Below, in pieces: positions 35,715 to 46,695 of a DNA stretch of 62,246 nucleotides. Position numbers and translations under genes: made by a program. The notes under the pieces are model-generated. The model did no database searches and was not told the origin of the DNA. It saw only the letters and a list, made by a program, of their open reading frames with translations. This DNA comes from Methylotenera sp. (GTDB lineage Bacteria; Pseudomonadota; Gammaproteobacteria; Burkholderiales; Methylophilaceae), in contig JAQTXW010000004.1 of NCBI GenBank assembly GCA_028688575.1, positions 1 through 62,246 on the forward strand, read 5' to 3'. Every line of letters begins with the position of its first letter. Positions within the stretch are counted from its first letter, which is position 1.

Positions 35715-36770
35715 TTATTTTGTGAGTATTTGATTAACGATAGTGCGAACAGGTGTAGGAATGGCTGCAGCAATTGCATCAGAGAGGGCAATCCATACCG
35801 TGCCAGCTTCTTTGGCGTGCGGTTTTTGCTGGCTAGCGTGCATGATAAGCGGAGTAATTTGCAATTTAAAATGTGTAAATGTGTGGCTAAGCATCGGCAA
35901 TGCTTTTTCGGGATGGGCAGTTATCCCCAGCGTGCTGAGTGCATCAGCGTAGTTTTGAGGGTTTTCAACTTCAGGAAAACTCCATAACCCACCCCAAACG
36001 CCTAAAGGTGGGCGTTTTTGCAGCAAGACTTCATCACCGTGCAAAACAATTAGCATGGTAGTTTGTTTGACAGGAATAGCTTTTTTAGGTTTTGGAGTGG
36101 GCAATTCATGCACGCGATTTTGGGCATAAGCCTCGCAAGCGTTGCTGAGGGGGCATGAGGTACATGCTGGTTTGCTTCTGGTGCATAGTGTGGCGCCCAA
36201 GTCCATGAGGCCTTGAGTATAGGCTATCATGTCATTTTTTGGCAGCAGGCCTTCGGCGAGTGTCCATAACTGTTTTTCAACTTTTGGACTACTGGGCCAG
36301 CCGGTGATCGCAAAATATCTTGCGAGTACGCGCTTAACGTTGCCATCAAGAATCGTTTGTATCTGATTGAATGCAAATGAGGCAATAGCCGCAGCCGTCG
36401 AACGGCCAATTCCAGACAATGTTTGCATTGTTTCAAAATCTTGTGGGAACTGCCCGTGGTGTTCAGCCATTATGGTTTGAGCGGCATGATGCAGGTTGCG
36501 TGCTCTGGAGTAATAGCCCAAACCACTCCAATACTGCAACACTTCTTCCTGAGTGGCGCTGGCGAGTGACGCAATTGCTGGAAAGCGCACCATGAATTTT
36601 TGATAATAACCAATGACAGCAGACACTTGAGTCTGTTGCAGCATGATTTCTGAAACCCATATTGCATAAGGGTCGGTTGTGTTTTGCCACGGCAAATCAT
36701 GGCGACCGTATTGTTTTTGCCATGCAATCAGCTGGCTTGAAAAATCATCTAACGATTTGGGTTGAGTCAT
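35715..36770 (-). CDS. mutY: A/G-specific adenine DNA glycosylase MutY
   Basis: Base-excision repair enzyme that removes adenine mispaired with 8-oxoguanine. This 351-aa protein has the catalytic Glu in WVSEIMLQQTQV, the helix-hairpin-helix and catalytic Asp region LSGIGRSTAAAIASFAF...DGNVKRVL, the [4Fe-4S] cluster cysteines in CTRSKPACTSCPLSNAC (C-x6-C-x2-C-x5-C), and a C-terminal NUDIX-like MutT domain that reads the oxoG (LLQKRPPLGVWGGLWSFPE). All key residues are intact. Confidence 0.97.
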   Translation of the reverse strand: MTQPKSLDDFSSQLIAWQKQYGRHDLPWQNTTDPYAIWVSEIMLQQTQVSAVIGYYQKFMVRFPAIASLASATQEEVLQYWSGLGYYSRARNLHHAAQTIMAEHHGQFPQDFETMQTLSGIGRSTAAAIASFAFNQIQTILDGNVKRVLARYFAITGWPSSPKVEKQLWTLAEGLLPKNDMIAYTQGLMDLGATLCTRSKPACTSCPLSNACEAYAQNRVHELPTPKPKKAIPVKQTTMLIVLHGDEVLLQKRPPLGVWGGLWSFPEVENPQNYADALSTLGITAHPEKALPMLSHTFTHFKLQITPLIMHASQQKPHAKEAGTVWIALSDAIAAAIPTPVRTIVNQILTK

Positions 36771-36863
36771 TTTTTTGGAGGCACATTACGGCTAGTGTAA
36801 GAAAAAAGCCTGTTTATCACATAAAATGAAGGTTACCTTAATTAACCAGCATGGAGAGATGTA

Positions 36864-37007
36864 TTGAAACAGTTATTGATGGCAGTTCTGGTAGGTGTTA
36901 CCTTGATTAGTTTATCTGCTTGTAGAGTACTGCCTCCTGGACACGACCCGCATGGCCCAGGTAACAGCGAGAATGCGCCTGGACATCACAAGAAGTGTGG
37001 CAAGTGA
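36864..37007 (+). CDS. Tiny lipoprotein with Gly/Pro/His-rich tail and an in-frame TGA
   Basis: A 47-aa product starting at TTG (36864) behind GGAGAG; an ATG at 36879 is the alternative. A hydrophobic leader ends in the lipobox LSAC (Cys20), followed by PPGHDPHGPGNSENAPGHHK. The same frame continues after the TGA for 16 more codons to TAG at 37056-37058. The part beyond the stop repeats the part before it (PGNSENAPGHHKK against PGQSGDAPGKKQK), so the TGA probably interrupts an originally longer repeat protein. Too short for most gene callers. Function unknown. Confidence 0.65.
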   Translation: MKQLLMAVLVGVTLISLSACRVLPPGHDPHGPGNSENAPGHHKKCGK

Positions 37008-37077
37008 CCAGGGCAAAGTGGCGATGCGCCAGGGAAAAAACAGAAAAGTTGCCATTAGTCAGTTAAACTTCACGCAA

Positions 37078-39777
37078 TTAAAACTTAAGTAGTTTTTTTA
37101 GTTTTTGTTCGGCTTTTTCTTTGGCGAGCTCTTCAGCTGATTTTGGTGTTTCAGCGGGTGCCGTAGCGTTATCTGGTGTTGCATTTGATTGTGGTGCTGA
37201 TGTGTCAGCGGCTTTCTTCTTGCCTAGCAGGCCGCTTAGCGCATCGACTTTGTCACCGCCACCTATCAGCTCTTTCACAGCCGCGCCTTTTTCACCACCC
37301 ACTTTGTCTAGCAGGTTGGATTTGGCAATAGCTGTACCGAGTGCGGCAAAGTCAACACCGTATTTAGGCTCAGAAAAGGTGCCAGTGACTTTTACTGGAA
37401 TTGAAACACCCGCCAGCGTGTCTAAATCCGAACCGCCCTGCCCTTTAAGCGATTTAACAATAGTGGGTTTGGCGAGGTAGTTAATGGTTTCATTTGCGAT
37501 ATCAACATCACCACGGCTATCACCTTTGTTCAGGCGCAGGATAGGCGCTTTCATGGTCAAGTCTTCGTTGTGCGCCACCCCATTTTTAATGTCGAACGAG
37601 GCGCTAAGTTCACTGAAATCAGTTTTTTGAGTTTGGTCGGCGCCTATGCTGCTTTTGTCTTTAAAGAAATTGAGCTTGGATTTTGCGTTACGAATCGTCC
37701 CTGCTATATCGATCCCTTTAACAGCGCCATCTGCCAGGTTAAGTGCGGCCTTGCCATTAAGCGCTTTTTTAAGGGCGCCTACCGTATTGCCTGTGGTGCT
37801 AACGTCAACATTCAGTGAGCCTTTGCCGTCGAGCATGTCGTTGTTGATGGCATCAACTAATAACGGGCCGATGGCAATGCCGCGCATATCCTGTTTAAAT
37901 GCAATACTCGGTGTGCTACGCGCATCAACTTTAAGTGAGCCGCTCATGCTGCCTTGATACAAATTTGCAGAAAATGGTGCGGCTGTCGCCACGCCGCCGC
38001 TCGCTTTAAGATCAATACGCACATTTGAGGCTTTAGTTTTTCCGTAATTTAAATGTCCTATGCGCACTGAGCCGTCCGCATTCAATGCTTTCAGTGCACT
38101 CAAATCCAGCGTGGCGTCTGTTGTGCTGCCTGTGGTCTTTGAGTCGGATTTGGCGTCGCTGGCAATGATGTATTTATCCAAATTGAGCTGGTCAATATCA
38201 ATATCAAAACTGTATAAAGGTTTTGCAAACTGACTCAAACCCAAAGTGCCTTTAATTTGGCTATCATCAAACTTAACATTGAGCCCAGAGAGTACTAATT
38301 TACTCCCGTCCGCTTTTATGTGAACATTTAGGCCCGTGAGGCGATATGGATCATAGAGGATGCGACCAATATTGATCTTACCATCAATCAGGAGTTTGTT
38401 TAATGCAGACAAATCTGCAGGCTTTTGTTCAGTAGCCGCTGCCTGTTTAGTATTATCTGGCTTACCAAGCAGCTTGTTCAGATCTAGCGTGTCTGCATTT
38501 AAATTAAATTGAATATTGGGCTGTTTGAAGCTTGCCAAGGCAATATCACCATTTAGTTTGGTATCGTCAACGTGCAGGTTGAATCGGCTGTTTACGCGCT
38601 CTTTTTTTACATCAGCAAGTAAGCCTAAATCAAAATTAACAGCAGCACTCCCATTGGGGATGGCGGGGTCTTTGATATCGACATTGCCAGCAAGTTTGGG
38701 TAACTCAAAAATCAACTCTTTAAGATTGGCCTTGAATGGTGAAGAAAACTTACCGTTAATATTGCGCTTACCTTGTGAGCCAACAAAGTCGCCTGAAACA
38801 CCAGTACTTTGTATGGCCTCTGGCGAGCCTTTGATGTCGGCTAATATCAGATTGGCTTTAAAGGTTTCATCTGCTTTGTTTTGCGATAAGCTCACTGAGA
38901 CTTTATTGCCACTGACTTCATTTTTTTGAGCAATTAACTTAGGTGCATTGATGTCCAGCACCATATCTGCGCCATCAAAGTTGCCTGAGGCAGCTAGTGT
39001 TAATCCGTTAATTAAAAACTCAAGCGTTTCTAATTTTGCATCAATGTCACCACCTGCGGCAATCCTGACTGCTTTGCCTCCCAGCAAATTCCCATTAACA
39101 ACTGTATCTAAGCCTTTAGCTACAAAGTGTGAGGATTCAGGGTCAGCTAAAAAATTGCCTTTAAGTTTAAGATTGGCAGCAATTTCAGGTTGATTGGCCT
39201 CGATGTGAAAATCAGTTGCTAAATCAACTGGCTGGGCTAGCGCAATATGACCAGATGTAAAGTTGAATTTAGATAGCGCATACTTGGCACCTTTACTTTC
39301 GTCACTAAAGTTCAATGCCGAATTGGTCACCTGAATGCCATCTACATCAAATTTGATATCTTGCGACTCTTCTTCCTCTTTGCTGAGCAAATCATCAAAG
39401 TTGGTGGTGCCATCTTTATATTTAATGATATTGGCATTGGCGCCGTCAATATAAATGGTATCGACTACCAGTTCTTTTTTAAGCAAAGGCAGTACAGCCA
39501 GCGCCACTTGCGCGCTTTGGATAGAGGCAAATTCTTGGTCTGATTTGTGTTCGGATATGGAAACCTTGCCCAGATTTGCACCGATTTTTGGCCAGAAGGC
39601 GAGTTTGATATCCCCTTCAATATTAAGCGTGCGTTCTTTCTTCTCTTTAACCAGCTTGATAATTAAAGGTTTGTAGTCATTTGGGTTAAAGGTGGCAGCC
39701 ACAATAGCAACGACCAGGAGCAATAAAGCAATGACACCACCCAAGCCAAATAAGCTGTATTTCAGAAATTTTTTCAT
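37078..39777 (-). CDS. AsmA family protein
   Basis: A ~899-aa inner-membrane-anchored periplasmic protein. A single N-terminal helix (LFGLGGVIALLLLVVAIVAA) is followed by the AsmA opening (FNPNDYKPLIIKLVKEK), long beta-rich repeats and a charged Lys/Ala tail. AsmA-like proteins form bridge-like beta-taco grooves thought to move phospholipids from the inner to the outer membrane. The frame opens at 39789; I prefer the second Met (MKKFLKYS), which has GGGTGA before it. It lies 3' of uppP on the same strand. Confidence 0.9.
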   Translation of the reverse strand: MKKFLKYSLFGLGGVIALLLLVVAIVAATFNPNDYKPLIIKLVKEKKERTLNIEGDIKLAFWPKIGANLGKVSISEHKSDQEFASIQSAQVALAVLPLLKKELVVDTIYIDGANANIIKYKDGTTNFDDLLSKEEEESQDIKFDVDGIQVTNSALNFSDESKGAKYALSKFNFTSGHIALAQPVDLATDFHIEANQPEIAANLKLKGNFLADPESSHFVAKGLDTVVNGNLLGGKAVRIAAGGDIDAKLETLEFLINGLTLAASGNFDGADMVLDINAPKLIAQKNEVSGNKVSVSLSQNKADETFKANLILADIKGSPEAIQSTGVSGDFVGSQGKRNINGKFSSPFKANLKELIFELPKLAGNVDIKDPAIPNGSAAVNFDLGLLADVKKERVNSRFNLHVDDTKLNGDIALASFKQPNIQFNLNADTLDLNKLLGKPDNTKQAAATEQKPADLSALNKLLIDGKINIGRILYDPYRLTGLNVHIKADGSKLVLSGLNVKFDDSQIKGTLGLSQFAKPLYSFDIDIDQLNLDKYIIASDAKSDSKTTGSTTDATLDLSALKALNADGSVRIGHLNYGKTKASNVRIDLKASGGVATAAPFSANLYQGSMSGSLKVDARSTPSIAFKQDMRGIAIGPLLVDAINNDMLDGKGSLNVDVSTTGNTVGALKKALNGKAALNLADGAVKGIDIAGTIRNAKSKLNFFKDKSSIGADQTQKTDFSELSASFDIKNGVAHNEDLTMKAPILRLNKGDSRGDVDIANETINYLAKPTIVKSLKGQGGSDLDTLAGVSIPVKVTGTFSEPKYGVDFAALGTAIAKSNLLDKVGGEKGAAVKELIGGGDKVDALSGLLGKKKAADTSAPQSNATPDNATAPAETPKSAEELAKEKAEQKLKKLLKF

Positions 39778-39858
39778 TGATTCACCCATCTTATTTTATT
39801 GCAGACAACTTGTTGATTGTTCCATTAGCATTCAAAGTGCTTTAATTTTGAACCTAAA

Positions 39859-40686
39859 TCAATGCACCGTCCAGTTAACTAAACCAGTATGCGCTGTAAC
39901 TAGCACGATGACGCCAAATGCAATGCGATACCAGGCAAAAATAGTAAAGTCGTGATGACTCACATAGCGAATCAGTGCACGCACCGCAATCATAGCGCTA
40001 ATAAAAGCAAAGATAAAACCCACTATCCATGCGCCCATGTCATCCATGCTCAACAAGGCGCGGTCTTTATACATCGAATAAATAGATGCAATTCCCAGCG
40101 TGGGCACCGCTAAAAAGAACGAAAATTCAGCCGCAGCCTTGCGGGATAAGCCAAAAAACAAACCGCCGATAATGGTAGAACCCGAACGTGACATACCTGG
40201 AATCAATGCAACTGCCTGCGCGAAGCCTAGCTTTAAGGCGTCCATGGGGCGAATATCATCCACTGTTTCGATGGTGACGGTATGTTTGCGTTTTTCAGCC
40301 CACAAAATAATAAATGCCCCAACAATAAAAGCCGTGGCGACGGGAATCGGCTTAAATAAATAAGCTTTAATTTTGTCACCAAAAGTTAAACCTAAAATTG
40401 CCAATGGCAGAAAAGCAATCGCCAGATTAATCATCAGGCGATTGGCAATCGGATCACGCCCGAGACCTGCAAACGTGCTGACAAAGCGCGTACGGTACTC
40501 CCATACGACTGCCAGAATAGCACCTAGCTGAATCGCAATATCAAATACGTTGCGTTTTTCATAGGTCATGAAATCGAGCAGGTCACCCGCCAATATCAGA
40601 TGCCCAGTACTGGAAATGGGCAGAAACTCGGTTGCACCTTCAACAATGCCAAGAATAGCGGCTTTTAACAGTAAAATAAAATCCAT
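39859..40686 (-). CDS. uppP: Undecaprenyl-diphosphatase UppP (BacA)
   Basis: Integral membrane phosphatase that recycles undecaprenyl pyrophosphate to the monophosphate lipid carrier for peptidoglycan and glycan synthesis. A 275-aa protein with about eight helices, containing [18 protein letters not shown] (catalytic Glu/Ser-rich loop) and [20 protein letters not shown] (with the essential Arg). This is the BacA type, not the PAP2 type encoded at 49396. Confidence 0.97.
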   Translation of the reverse strand: MDFILLLKAAILGIVEGATEFLPISSTGHLILAGDLLDFMTYEKRNVFDIAIQLGAILAVVWEYRTRFVSTFAGLGRDPIANRLMINLAIAFLPLAILGLTFGDKIKAYLFKPIPVATAFIVGAFIILWAEKRKHTVTIETVDDIRPMDALKLGFAQAVALIPGMSRSGSTIIGGLFFGLSRKAAAEFSFFLAVPTLGIASIYSMYKDRALLSMDDMGAWIVGFIFAFISAMIAVRALIRYVSHHDFTIFAWYRIAFGVIVLVTAHTGLVNWTVH

Positions 40687-40759
40687 ATTGATAATTTAAC
40701 TCTCGGTAATGATGGCAGGTGGAGTGATTTAAGTTTGCGATGGATGTGCACAGTTTGAT

Positions 40760-41149
40760 TTATTTGAGTAAATCCAGCATGGCGGCCATTACACTACTCG
40801 AATTTGCACTCACTTTGCCATCTGGGGTCATTTTGTTAATCAGTTGTGGTAAATACTCAGCAATTTTACTGCTGATTTCATGGTTACTCATATTCAACTT
40901 ACTGGCGCCGTCACTGATGGCTTGCTGACCTAAAACTTTGATAATATCTGCGGGTGAAATTGGCAGGTTTTCGCCATTACCTACCCAAGAAGCGACCTCT
41001 TTACTCAATCCGCTGGCATTAAACTTACTAATCACGCCTTCAAGACCGCCAAGTTGATTAAATAAATCAAGTGCTACTTGCGCCATCGCACCTTTGTCGC
41101 CACCTACTTTGCTTAAAACTGCACCCGCTAAACTGTCAAATAAACCCAC
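40760..41149 (-). CDS. YidB family protein (DUF937)
   Basis: A 129-aa soluble protein with the YidB pattern: MGLFDSLAGAVL start, LGGLEGVISKFNASGL, EVASWVGNGENLPISP and LPQLINKMTPDGKV. Function is not established. A GGAGTC stretch precedes the ATG. It stands alone between uppP and the pseudouridine synthase on the same strand. Confidence 0.88.
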   Translation of the reverse strand: MGLFDSLAGAVLSKVGGDKGAMAQVALDLFNQLGGLEGVISKFNASGLSKEVASWVGNGENLPISPADIIKVLGQQAISDGASKLNMSNHEISSKIAEYLPQLINKMTPDGKVSANSSSVMAAMLDLLK

Positions 41150-41187
41150 GATGACTCCTTACTGCTAATAAAAATGTTGAGAATAAC

Positions 41188-42414
41188 TTAAAACCGCTCG
41201 TCATTGCGCAGATAGCGCCATTGCCCTGCTGGCAGTTTACCCAAGGTGACGCTGCCAATGCGAATGCGTTTTAAGCCGACGACGTGTAGCCCCACCAGTT
41301 CGCACATGCGACGAATCTGACGTTTTTTACCTTCACGTAATACAAAACGTAATTGGTCCTCATTTTGCCAGCTGACTTTGGCTGGTTTTAATTTCACGCC
41401 ATCTAAACTTAAGCCAAAATTTAAGCGTTTTAAATCGGCGTCGCTGAGTTCACCTGTTACGCGTACCAAATACTCTTTTTCAACGCTAGAGTCCTCACCA
41501 ATCAAATGGCGTGCGACACGCCCATCCTGAGTGAGCACTAACATTCCTGTGGAATCAATATCCAAACGGCCTGCGGGTGCCAGGCCGCGCAACATGCCGC
41601 GATGAAACTGTTTAGGGTTGTGTTTGTGCAGTTCAGGGTCATCTGGCCACTGATTATCAGGATGCACCAGCACGATTGCTGGTTCGTAGCCATCTTCAGC
41701 CTGCCCACTGACATAGCCAACGGGTTTATGCAGAATGATTGTAACGTTTTCAGCTTGAATTTCATGCGCGTAGCTGCTGATGATAATTTCAGCATCAGGT
41801 TTGATGCGCGTGCCTAAAGTTTCGATAATCTCGCCATCTACTTTTACCCAGCCATTGGTAATCCATTCATCCGCTTCACGGCGTGAGCACAGGCCACGCT
41901 CGGCCATCACTTTTGACAATCGCGGCAAATCAGATTGGCTGGTACTTGCTCTAGCTGCAAATGTTTCTTTGTTGGCGCGGTTTTTATCAAACTCGCTCGC
42001 CACAAAGCCATCGCGTGCTTTACCGCCACGGCGCGGCGGATTGCGATACGCACCCTCGCGGTCAGCTTTGTCGCGGCTGGTATTGTCGTTTCTACGTAAG
42101 TCTGGATTGATAGGGCGAGACGAAGGAGCACGGCTATCTGGTGTTTGCTGTTTTGCAGGAGCTTTGCGTGATTCATGCAAAGCGCCATCGTGGCGGTGAT
42201 TGCGCTGACGCACAGCCTCTGGCCTTGCTTCCCGCACTTCAGGTGCGCTATGTTCACGCACGCGCGGATCACGGTTTTCACTGGCTTGCGGGCGCTGTGC
42301 TTTTACTGGCGCAGTCGTACGGTCACGTGGTAACGCGTTATTGCGGCGCACAGGTTTTTTTGATACGCCAGCAGAGGTGTCACTTGGGTTTTTGTTGAGC
42401 TTGAGTGTGGTCAA
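41188..42414 (-). CDS. RsuA/RluB/RluF-type pseudouridine synthase with long disordered N-terminus
   Basis: Isomerises a specific uridine in rRNA. A 408-aa protein: residues 1 to ~160 are low-complexity and rich in Arg, Pro, Asp, Glu and Lys (predicted disordered). An S4 RNA-binding domain (LSKVMAERGLCSRREADEWI, ~163-215) and the catalytic domain with Asp near residue 285 in GRLDIDSTGMLVLT and KEYLVRV follow, ending in the KRQIRRMCELVG motif. The residues do not separate RluB from RluF with certainty. The N-terminal extension is much longer than in E. coli RluF and may help bind RNA. Confidence 0.88.
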   Translation of the reverse strand: MTTLKLNKNPSDTSAGVSKKPVRRNNALPRDRTTAPVKAQRPQASENRDPRVREHSAPEVREARPEAVRQRNHRHDGALHESRKAPAKQQTPDSRAPSSRPINPDLRRNDNTSRDKADREGAYRNPPRRGGKARDGFVASEFDKNRANKETFAARASTSQSDLPRLSKVMAERGLCSRREADEWITNGWVKVDGEIIETLGTRIKPDAEIIISSYAHEIQAENVTIILHKPVGYVSGQAEDGYEPAIVLVHPDNQWPDDPELHKHNPKQFHRGMLRGLAPAGRLDIDSTGMLVLTQDGRVARHLIGEDSSVEKEYLVRVTGELSDADLKRLNFGLSLDGVKLKPAKVSWQNEDQLRFVLREGKKRQIRRMCELVGLHVVGLKRIRIGSVTLGKLPAGQWRYLRNDERF

Positions 42415-42545
42415 AATATGGCTTACTTGTTTTGTATAATTAAGTCATTTTAACAAAATAAACAGACAAGCTTAAAAGTATCTTCATGCAATCAAAGATT
42501 TACTATTAAAATTGAAAGCTATAAACCTGACTAATGGCGATGGAG

Positions 42546-42581
42546 AAATAAAAAAACCAGCAAATGCTGGTTTTTTTATTT
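42546..42581 (-). terminator. Terminator after thiC
   Basis: AAATAAAAAAACCAGCA and its exact complement around AA form a 17-bp hairpin with A/T runs on both sides, 60 bases after the thiC stop. Symmetric, so active in both directions. Confidence 0.9.
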
Positions 42582-42640
42582 CTTGATTTCCAGGCTTTCA
42601 CATTAGATTTAAATCTCTAGATAAACCCACAAAAAAGCAT

Positions 42641-44533
<1,893 letters not shown>

Positions 44534-44539
44534 CTAGCA

Positions 44540-44575
44540 AAAACGTAAGGAGCAGCAAAGCTGCATTCCCTTACT
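44540..44575 (-). terminator. Attenuator terminator in the thiC leader
   Basis: On the minus strand GTAAGG...GCAGC/GCTGC.CCTTAC forms a bulged stem of 11 bp with an AAA/TTT loop, followed by GTTTTT. It lies between the TPP aptamer and the thiC start, about 20 bases before the ATG. Confidence 0.75.
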
Positions 44576-44601
44576 TAGTTTATTTGTAGGAAAGCGGAAT
44601 G

Positions 44602-44686
44602 ATGCTTTCCTACGGCGGCATGACCCGCATCAGGTTCGAAGGGTATCTCTCACTGCATTTTGTTAAAAATACAGACCCCTAGCAAT
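44602..44686 (-). promoter_or_regulatory. TPP riboswitch (THI element) of thiC
   Basis: Reading the minus strand, AGGGGTCTG, a variable stem, GTGAGAGATACCC and then GAACCTGATGCGGGTCATGCC are the conserved pyrimidine- and pyrophosphate-sensing helices of the THI box. P1 can form between TTGCT at the 5' end and AGCA at the 3' end. The 3' strand of the aptamer (GTAGGAAAGC, minus strand 44613-44604) can pair instead with GCTTTCCTAC at 44595-44586. TPP binding would thus switch between this hairpin and the terminator hairpin downstream. Confidence 0.95.
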
Positions 44687-44970
44687 GACATCAATATACG
44701 CGAAAATTGGCATAAAACCAAGTAAATAAGTCGGATATCCTAGCTGTTTAATATGCTTAAGCGATATTGTTGTGGTTTTTTATGGCAGATTTTGATTCAA
44801 GTTTGAAGCGCCTCTAAAGAATCACTAAAAACTGACGTTATTTAGCAAGACATTGGCAGTTTTTGGGTTAAAAATCAGAAGCTGAAAATATCCTTTTTTG
44901 CACAAAATTTGGTAGACTGTAGCTAACAAGTCTAAAATCAACAAAAATTAACGATTGTATTGGTGAATCT

Positions 44971-45117
44971 ATGGCATTAACTATCTATATAGTTTATTAC
45001 CTCGTTGCGATTACCGCGCTGTTCTTTCATTTTACGGGGCACTTAGAGCGATGGGGTATGGAGTGGGTGATATTAGTGTTGGCGGTTACCGTGTTCCCTG
45101 TTGTGCTCTTTGTCTAA
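44971..45117 (+). CDS. Small 48-aa membrane protein
   Basis: The frame MALTIYIVYYLVAITALFF...VLFV encodes two hydrophobic helices (about 3-21 and 32-48) around a short polar turn (HFTGHLERWGME). GGTGA sits 5 bases before the ATG. It stands alone between the thiC leader and the SDR gene, on the other strand. Not recognised; the ribosome site and clean two-helix profile favour a real gene. Confidence 0.55.
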   Translation: MALTIYIVYYLVAITALFFHFTGHLERWGMEWVILVLAVTVFPVVLFV

Positions 45118-45195
45118 CATAAGCTAATTGCGATAATTCTAATTTCTGCTTTGATGCTGAAATGATTGAAAGTCCCAACCAAAAAGCCTAGCGGC

Positions 45196-45993
45196 CTATT
45201 TTTTGATAAAAGGCTCTGCTAGGCGAGTTTGTTTTTTTAAGCCTAAATTAACTAGTCGTGGCGCAACGCCGTTGAGCCAGGCAAAGAAGGACTCTGGCTG
45301 GCCGATAAACACTTCTTGTTTTTCATTTTCCAATGCGCGTACGATAATTGCTGCTACTTTATCTGGCTCATCTACGTTACCACCTGTTTTGGCAAGCATG
45401 GCAAGCGTAGCGGCGTCATTCATGGGCGTGTTAACACCTCTAGGTGCAATATAGGTCACGCCGATATTGGTATCTACGAGTTCGCGCCGCAAGGCTTGCG
45501 AAAATCCATGAATAGCAAATTTGCTGGCGCAATAACTTGCATAATGTGGAAATCCCAGTGAGCCAAAAATAGAACCTATCATTAAGTAGTGCCCTTGATG
45601 GTTTTTTTTGAATTGTGGCAAAACGGCACGTGCGAGCTGAATTGGCGCTGTGACATTGGTGTGTATCATTTGCGCGATGCGCTCAGGCGTTTGGTCTTCA
45701 AACTGAATAAAATCTAAAATCGCAGCATTGTTGATTAAGATATCAATCGCCCCAAGTGCCTGTGTTGCGAGTGTTGCCACAGTTTCAGCAGTGCCTGTTT
45801 TTTCAAAATCGGCCTCAATTTTGATTGGCGTTTCACCAATTTGCGAGAGTTGGCTGGCTAACACCTCTAGCTTCTTTGCATCACGCCCAACGATGGCTAG
45901 TTTTGCACCCTTACGTGCGAGCATCAGCGCAACATGCTGACCAATGCCGCCAGTTGCCCCTGTGAGTAAAATGCGCTTGCCATTGAGTTGCAT
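45196..45993 (-). CDS. SDR family oxidoreductase
   Basis: A 265-aa NAD(P)-dependent reductase/dehydrogenase of the classical SDR fold. The cofactor loop is TGATGGIGQH, NNAA follows near residue 87, and the catalytic set is Ser (GSIFGS), Tyr-x3-Lys in YASYCASK. The C-terminus continues past the core with a hydrophobic segment (FFAWLNGVAPRLVN). Last gene of a four-gene run with the diiron protein, ligase and hemolysin-family protein. Likely reduces or oxidises the pathway intermediate. Confidence 0.9.
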   Translation of the reverse strand: MQLNGKRILLTGATGGIGQHVALMLARKGAKLAIVGRDAKKLEVLASQLSQIGETPIKIEADFEKTGTAETVATLATQALGAIDILINNAAILDFIQFEDQTPERIAQMIHTNVTAPIQLARAVLPQFKKNHQGHYLMIGSIFGSLGFPHYASYCASKFAIHGFSQALRRELVDTNIGVTYIAPRGVNTPMNDAATLAMLAKTGGNVDEPDKVAAIIVRALENEKQEVFIGQPESFFAWLNGVAPRLVNLGLKKQTRLAEPFIKK

Positions 45994-46017
45994 AGGTTGA
46001 TCCTCGATAAAGCTAGG

Positions 46018-46695
46018 TTAAGATGCCATGTATTGTGCCTCTATTGTACGGAATATATCACCATATAATCTATAAAAAACTTTTGCACTGTGAATGATAG
46101 CCGCCTGATCATTCTCATCCGTGATTTGGTTCATTAAGCGCTCAAAAAATGATACATGACTGATATCAAGCGAGCCGTGTGATAGCAGGTAGCTAAACGC
46201 CTTTTGGGGTAGTTTAAGGCTTTGCATCAGCGTTTCACCTGCTTGAGTGGCAACCGCAGTACTGGTGCCTTCCAGCACCAGCACCATGCCAAAAAAACCA
46301 GCAGGATTTACGCGGTAAATCATGTCGTAAGCATAGGCCACCATGACTTCGGTTGCAATGCTGGCACTGGTGTCGGCCGTAGCGCTATTGCGCACTGCCT
46401 CTTTGTCTGCACCGCACTCAGCGATGTCATTCAGCACCCACTCCTGATGGCCCATCTCTTCTTCAATATATTCGCCAATCGCAGTGCGCAGCCATTCATA
46501 GTGGGCTGGTAAGCGTCCGCCACAGGCCATGAGCAAGGGCGTGGTGTGCTTGACGTGATGATAAGCCTGCGTCAGAAAACCGATATAGGTGTTAAGTGAA
46601 ATTTGTCCTTTTCCACCCTGTGTAATCAGTGGCAGAGCCATCAGGGTTGCACGCTCTTGTGCGGTGGCCTGGAGTAGCGTTTGATAAAAAGTCAT
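46018..46695 (-). CDS. Heme-oxygenase-like diiron (HDO/TenA-like) protein
   Basis: A 225-aa all-helical protein of the TenA/heme-oxygenase-like superfamily. The residue pattern fits the metal-binding HDO branch rather than thiaminase: Glu80-x2-His83 (EEEMGHQEW), Glu142 (LVLEGTST) and the His173-x3-Asp177-x2-His180 motif in SHGSLDISHV. HDO enzymes such as UndA and CADD-type proteins use Fe2 or Fe/Mn and oxygen to oxidise fatty acids, amino acids or their own side chains. Overlaps the ligase gene by 4 bases (ATGA), so the two proteins are made together. Confidence 0.82.
   Translation of the reverse strand: MTFYQTLLQATAQERATLMALPLITQGGKGQISLNTYIGFLTQAYHHVKHTTPLLMACGGRLPAHYEWLRTAIGEYIEEEMGHQEWVLNDIAECGADKEAVRNSATADTSASIATEVMVAYAYDMIYRVNPAGFFGMVLVLEGTSTAVATQAGETLMQSLKLPQKAFSYLLSHGSLDISHVSFFERLMNQITDENDQAAIIHSAKVFYRLYGDIFRTIEAQYMAS

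Noticed and set aside
36864-37058. Selenocysteine readthrough at the TGA of the tiny lipoprotein
   Set aside because: No SECIS-like stem-loop is apparent just after the TGA, and a nonsense change in a repeat explains it more simply.
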